Virus record (IMG/VR): IMGVR_UViG_3300037189_012564
Coordinates: 1 to 32,177 of that record
DNA from: a virus
DNA length: 32,177 nucleotides
Reading direction: 5' to 3' (one strand)
Shown: positions 30,261 to 32,177 of the stretch, piece after piece
Numbering within the stretch: position 1 is the first letter of the stretch
Layout: the number at the start of each line of letters is the position of its first letter
Notes under the pieces: generated by a model
The model's database searches: none
Told to the model about the DNA's origin: nothing
The model's input: only the letters and a program-made list of their open reading frames with translations
Program-made: the position numbers and the translations under genes

Positions 30261-30796
30261 TGCCTGCGTTCACGCCTTCTCCGGCGCTACTGCCGATCAC
30301 CCGTGTATCGGTCAGCGACATGGACCAGCACGGCTCCGCTCTGTGGACCTACAACCGGGGCGCATCCCTCGGCAGCGGCGCGCTGGGCACCAACCTCATC
30401 ACCTACATCCCCTTCCTCATCCCTGCAACGGTCACGGTCTATCGTCTCTGGTGGATGTCGATCGGCACGGCGGCGGGGAACTACGACATGGGTATCTACA
30501 CGGAAACCGGCACGCGCCTGGCATCCCTTGGGTCCACGGCGTCGACACTCTCCGGACAACAGATGGTCTACGCCGATATTCCGGATACGACCATCGGGCG
30601 CGGCGTTTACTTTGTCGCGCTCGCACTATCGAGCGGGTCGCAGTCAGTCATGCGTTGGGCGCTTGCAAACGGCATGCAGCGGTCCTTGATCCTGTATGTA
30701 CAAGCGACCTTCACGCTCCCTGCGACGGCGACGTTCTCGACGAACAACACGACTACCGCCCTTCCGATGGTCGGCATGGACCTGCGCGGCTACTAG
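30260..30796 (+). CDS. Probable virion surface protein, paralog B
   Basis: The ATG sharing a base with the previous stop gives 178 residues. It aligns by eye along most of its length with the previous protein (WW core, GNYDMGIYTETG, and a second half with strands around RGVYFVALALSSGSQ). Divergence outside the core suggests an old duplication or different targets. Beta-sandwich fold and surface role are inferred. Confidence 0.6.
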   Translation: MPAFTPSPALLPITRVSVSDMDQHGSALWTYNRGASLGSGALGTNLITYIPFLIPATVTVYRLWWMSIGTAAGNYDMGIYTETGTRLASLGSTASTLSGQQMVYADIPDTTIGRGVYFVALALSSGSQSVMRWALANGMQRSLILYVQATFTLPATATFSTNNTTTALPMVGMDLRGY

Positions 30797-30979
30797 ATGC
30801 TCCTTCTCTTCCTCATCGGCGCGTCCGTACCGTCTGCGCCCGCCGGCCATGCCGGCCGAGAACAGCCGCGTCGTCGCCCGCGGCAGGTCGTGGTGGACGA
30901 CACCGCTAGACTGGTTGAGGAGGAGGATGAGCTCGTCATCCTTCTAGCAGCGGCACAGGCCGCCGAGGATTGGAACTAG
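30797..30979 (+). CDS. Small unknown protein
   Basis: An ATG directly after the previous stop gives 60 residues. A short hydrophobic start (LLLFLIGASV) is followed by a basic patch (GREQPRRRPRQVVV) and a very acidic helix (ARLVEEEDELVILLAAAQAA). No ribosome site is obvious, so translation would depend on coupling. It may be a real small gene or chance. Confidence 0.45.
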   Translation: MLLLFLIGASVPSAPAGHAGREQPRRRPRQVVVDDTARLVEEEDELVILLAAAQAAEDWN

Positions 30980-30983
30980 CCCG

Positions 30984-31808
30984 ATGCCCTGGCACGTCGC
31001 AGAGTCCACCGCCTGCCCGTCCTCGCGCCCGTGGGCCGTCGTCAAGGATGAAGACGGTTCCATCGAGGGATGCCATCCGTCGCAGGAAGCCGCCGGACGC
31101 CAGCTCACCGCGCTCAACATCGCCGAGTATGCGATGCCCGCGAAGGCCACGATCCTCGATGATGATGCCTTCCGCCTGCTTGCCATCCCCTTCGGCGGGC
31201 CGATCCCGTCGCCCCATAGCCGCCGCGGCGTCGACCTTGACGGCGAATGGTTCAGCGAGCGCACCGACATCCGGCCGGATTGGCTGAAGTCGCGCGCGGT
31301 CGACTGGCACCACGGGGCCGACCAGACGCTCGGACGTGAGGTCATCGGCAAGGCCATCGACCCGACGATGGATGAGGATGGCTGGTGGGTCACGGTCTGG
31401 CTCGACCACGGCTCGCGTCGCCTGGGGCTCATCAAGAAGCTTGCCGAGCGCGGGGCCGCCCTCTTCGGATCGTCCGAGTCGGTCGCGGGCCTTGTCAAGA
31501 AGGCCGATACCGGAGAGATCCTCGCGTGGCCCTATTGGCGCCAGACGCTCAGCACCTCGCCGCAGAACACGCATAGCGTCATCCGCCCGATGAAGGCGAT
31601 GCTTGGCGGCCTTGACTACTCCACCACGACGCCCGCCTTCTGGGCAGATATCGCACCCGCCCTCGCGGACCTCGCCGCGGACCTGCGCCCGACCTTGGCA
31701 GCGATGCCCGGCAAGAGCGCGGCTACCGATGACGGGCTACTCGATGCGGTCGCGATGCTCGACCGCGCGACGGCTGACGCCCTCGCCAAGGTGCGGCGAA
31801 ACCGCTAA
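30984..31808 (+). CDS. Capsid maturation (prohead) protease
   Basis: The product has 274 residues. The N-terminal part (WHVAESTACPSSRPWAVVKD, then GCHPSQEAAGRQLTALN) is a small module often fused to phage proteases. The enzyme core has HHG (H109/H110) and, after DGWWVTVWLD, FGSSESV with serine candidates 163-166, the layout of HK97-type S78 serine proteases. The C-terminal helices may be a scaffold-like region. It cleaves the delta domain of the capsid protein whose gene follows. Confidence 0.88.
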   Translation: MPWHVAESTACPSSRPWAVVKDEDGSIEGCHPSQEAAGRQLTALNIAEYAMPAKATILDDDAFRLLAIPFGGPIPSPHSRRGVDLDGEWFSERTDIRPDWLKSRAVDWHHGADQTLGREVIGKAIDPTMDEDGWWVTVWLDHGSRRLGLIKKLAERGAALFGSSESVAGLVKKADTGEILAWPYWRQTLSTSPQNTHSVIRPMKAMLGGLDYSTTTPAFWADIAPALADLAADLRPTLAAMPGKSAATDDGLLDAVAMLDRATADALAKVRRNR

Positions 31809-31844
31809 CCCCATACGCCGGAACATCCGGCAGGAGACCTAGAC

Positions 31845-32177
31845 GTGAGCAACGAGTTTGTGACCCAGGTGGTCACGGGCGGCACCTCGCCGTCTGTGAA
31901 CATCCAGGACACCATCGGCAAGGCGGTCCACCGCCTCGACGAGATCGCGACCGAGATGGCCGCGGCCCGCGATGAGGATACCGCCCGGTGGCAGGCGCTC
32001 AATGAGGAGCGCAAGGCGCAGGCCGACACGCTGTCGGCGCTGAAGGCGCAGTACGAGACCACGTACCGCCAGGAGCAGACCGACGCTGCCATCCGGCAGG
32101 CCGCCGAGATCAAGGCGGAGCTCGCAGCGATGCGCGCGCCGTCGAAGGCCGCGACCCTTTCGGGCGGGCGCAACCGC
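31845..32177 (+). CDS. Major capsid protein, 5' part (continues at 1)
   Basis: The GTG at 31845, with GGAG nine bases upstream (caggagacct), begins the capsid gene: SNEFVTQVVTGGTSPSVNIQ, then helices DTIGKAVHRLDEIATEMAAA and ALNEERKAQADTLSALKAQY. This coiled region, about 100 residues in all, is the scaffolding delta domain removed by the protease. The frame enters the terminal repeat in phase with position 1, so 82 residues lie before the repeat and the full protein has about 459. Confidence 0.93.
   Translation, partial: MSNEFVTQVVTGGTSPSVNIQDTIGKAVHRLDEIATEMAAARDEDTARWQALNEERKAQADTLSALKAQYETTYRQEQTDAAIRQAAEIKAELAAMRAPSKAATLSGGRNR
32091..32177. repeat. Terminal direct repeat, right copy
   Basis: Identical to 1-87. 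Removing one copy gives a circular genome of 32,090 bp and an intact capsid gene. Confidence 0.95.

Overview
The window is the genome of a tailed double-stranded DNA bacteriophage with siphovirus-type genes. Its first and last 87 bases are identical (1-87 and 32091-32177), and the major capsid gene reads in frame across that joint. The window is therefore best read as a circular or circularly permuted, complete contig of about 32,090 bp, opened inside the capsid gene. Every gene I can support lies on the + strand. I see no integrase, no transposase, no convincing lysogeny repressor system, no tRNA, no rRNA and no CRISPR array, which suggests a virulent phage. The DNA is GC-rich with strong C/G third positions and AGGAGG-type ribosome sites. 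It also carries a consensus TTGACA-17-TATAAT promoter. The C39-like lysin and the Cas4-like nuclease with a DdrA/Erf-like annealing protein recall phages of high-GC bacteria such as Actinomycetota. That host guess is an inference, and the sequence does not settle it.

Layout, starting at the packaging genes: terminase small and large subunits (23598-25219), a solitary DNA methyltransferase (25216-26370), a small membrane protein, a portal fused to a MuF-like domain (26523-28919), three probable virion surface proteins (28919-30796), a capsid maturation protease (30984-31808), and the major capsid protein (31845 to the end, then 1-1134). A hairpin-bounded four-gene surface-glycan cassette follows: one FkbM methyltransferase and three predicted glycosyltransferases (1216-5271). 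Next come the head-tail joining genes (5372-6935), tail tube (6960-7985), tail assembly chaperones with a canonical -1 frameshift site (7982-8601), tape measure (8598-10361), and distal tail and possible receptor-binding proteins (10361-13559). This late block ends at a strong terminator (13581-13610).

The early block starts at the consensus promoter at 13631-13659. It holds a small helix-turn-helix protein, a Cas4-like nuclease with an annealing-protein partner (14169-15613), several small unknown genes, an RNA-switch-like leader (16691-16782), and a RepA-like helicase ATPase (17114-18346). Just after the ATPase is a cluster of TGTTACAG repeats and palindromes that is the best origin candidate. 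Then come a junction-resolvase-like nuclease, a two-zinc-cluster regulator, a secreted SpoIID-like protein, an HTH protein and a metallophosphoesterase. After two tandem terminators, a lysis group (coiled-coil membrane protein, C39-like cysteine peptidase, two small membrane proteins) leads back to the terminase.

Genes are tightly packed with ATGA, GTGA or TTGA overlaps, and no stretch over 300 bases lacks a gene. The most interesting items are the glycan cassette beside the capsid gene, the three-armed RNA switch candidate at 16691-16782, the iteron-like cluster at 18341-18478, the exact -1 frameshift heptamer at 8326-8332, the recurring pairing of -10-like boxes with hairpins in intergenic gaps, and a methyltransferase whose leucine codon use differs sharply from its neighbours.
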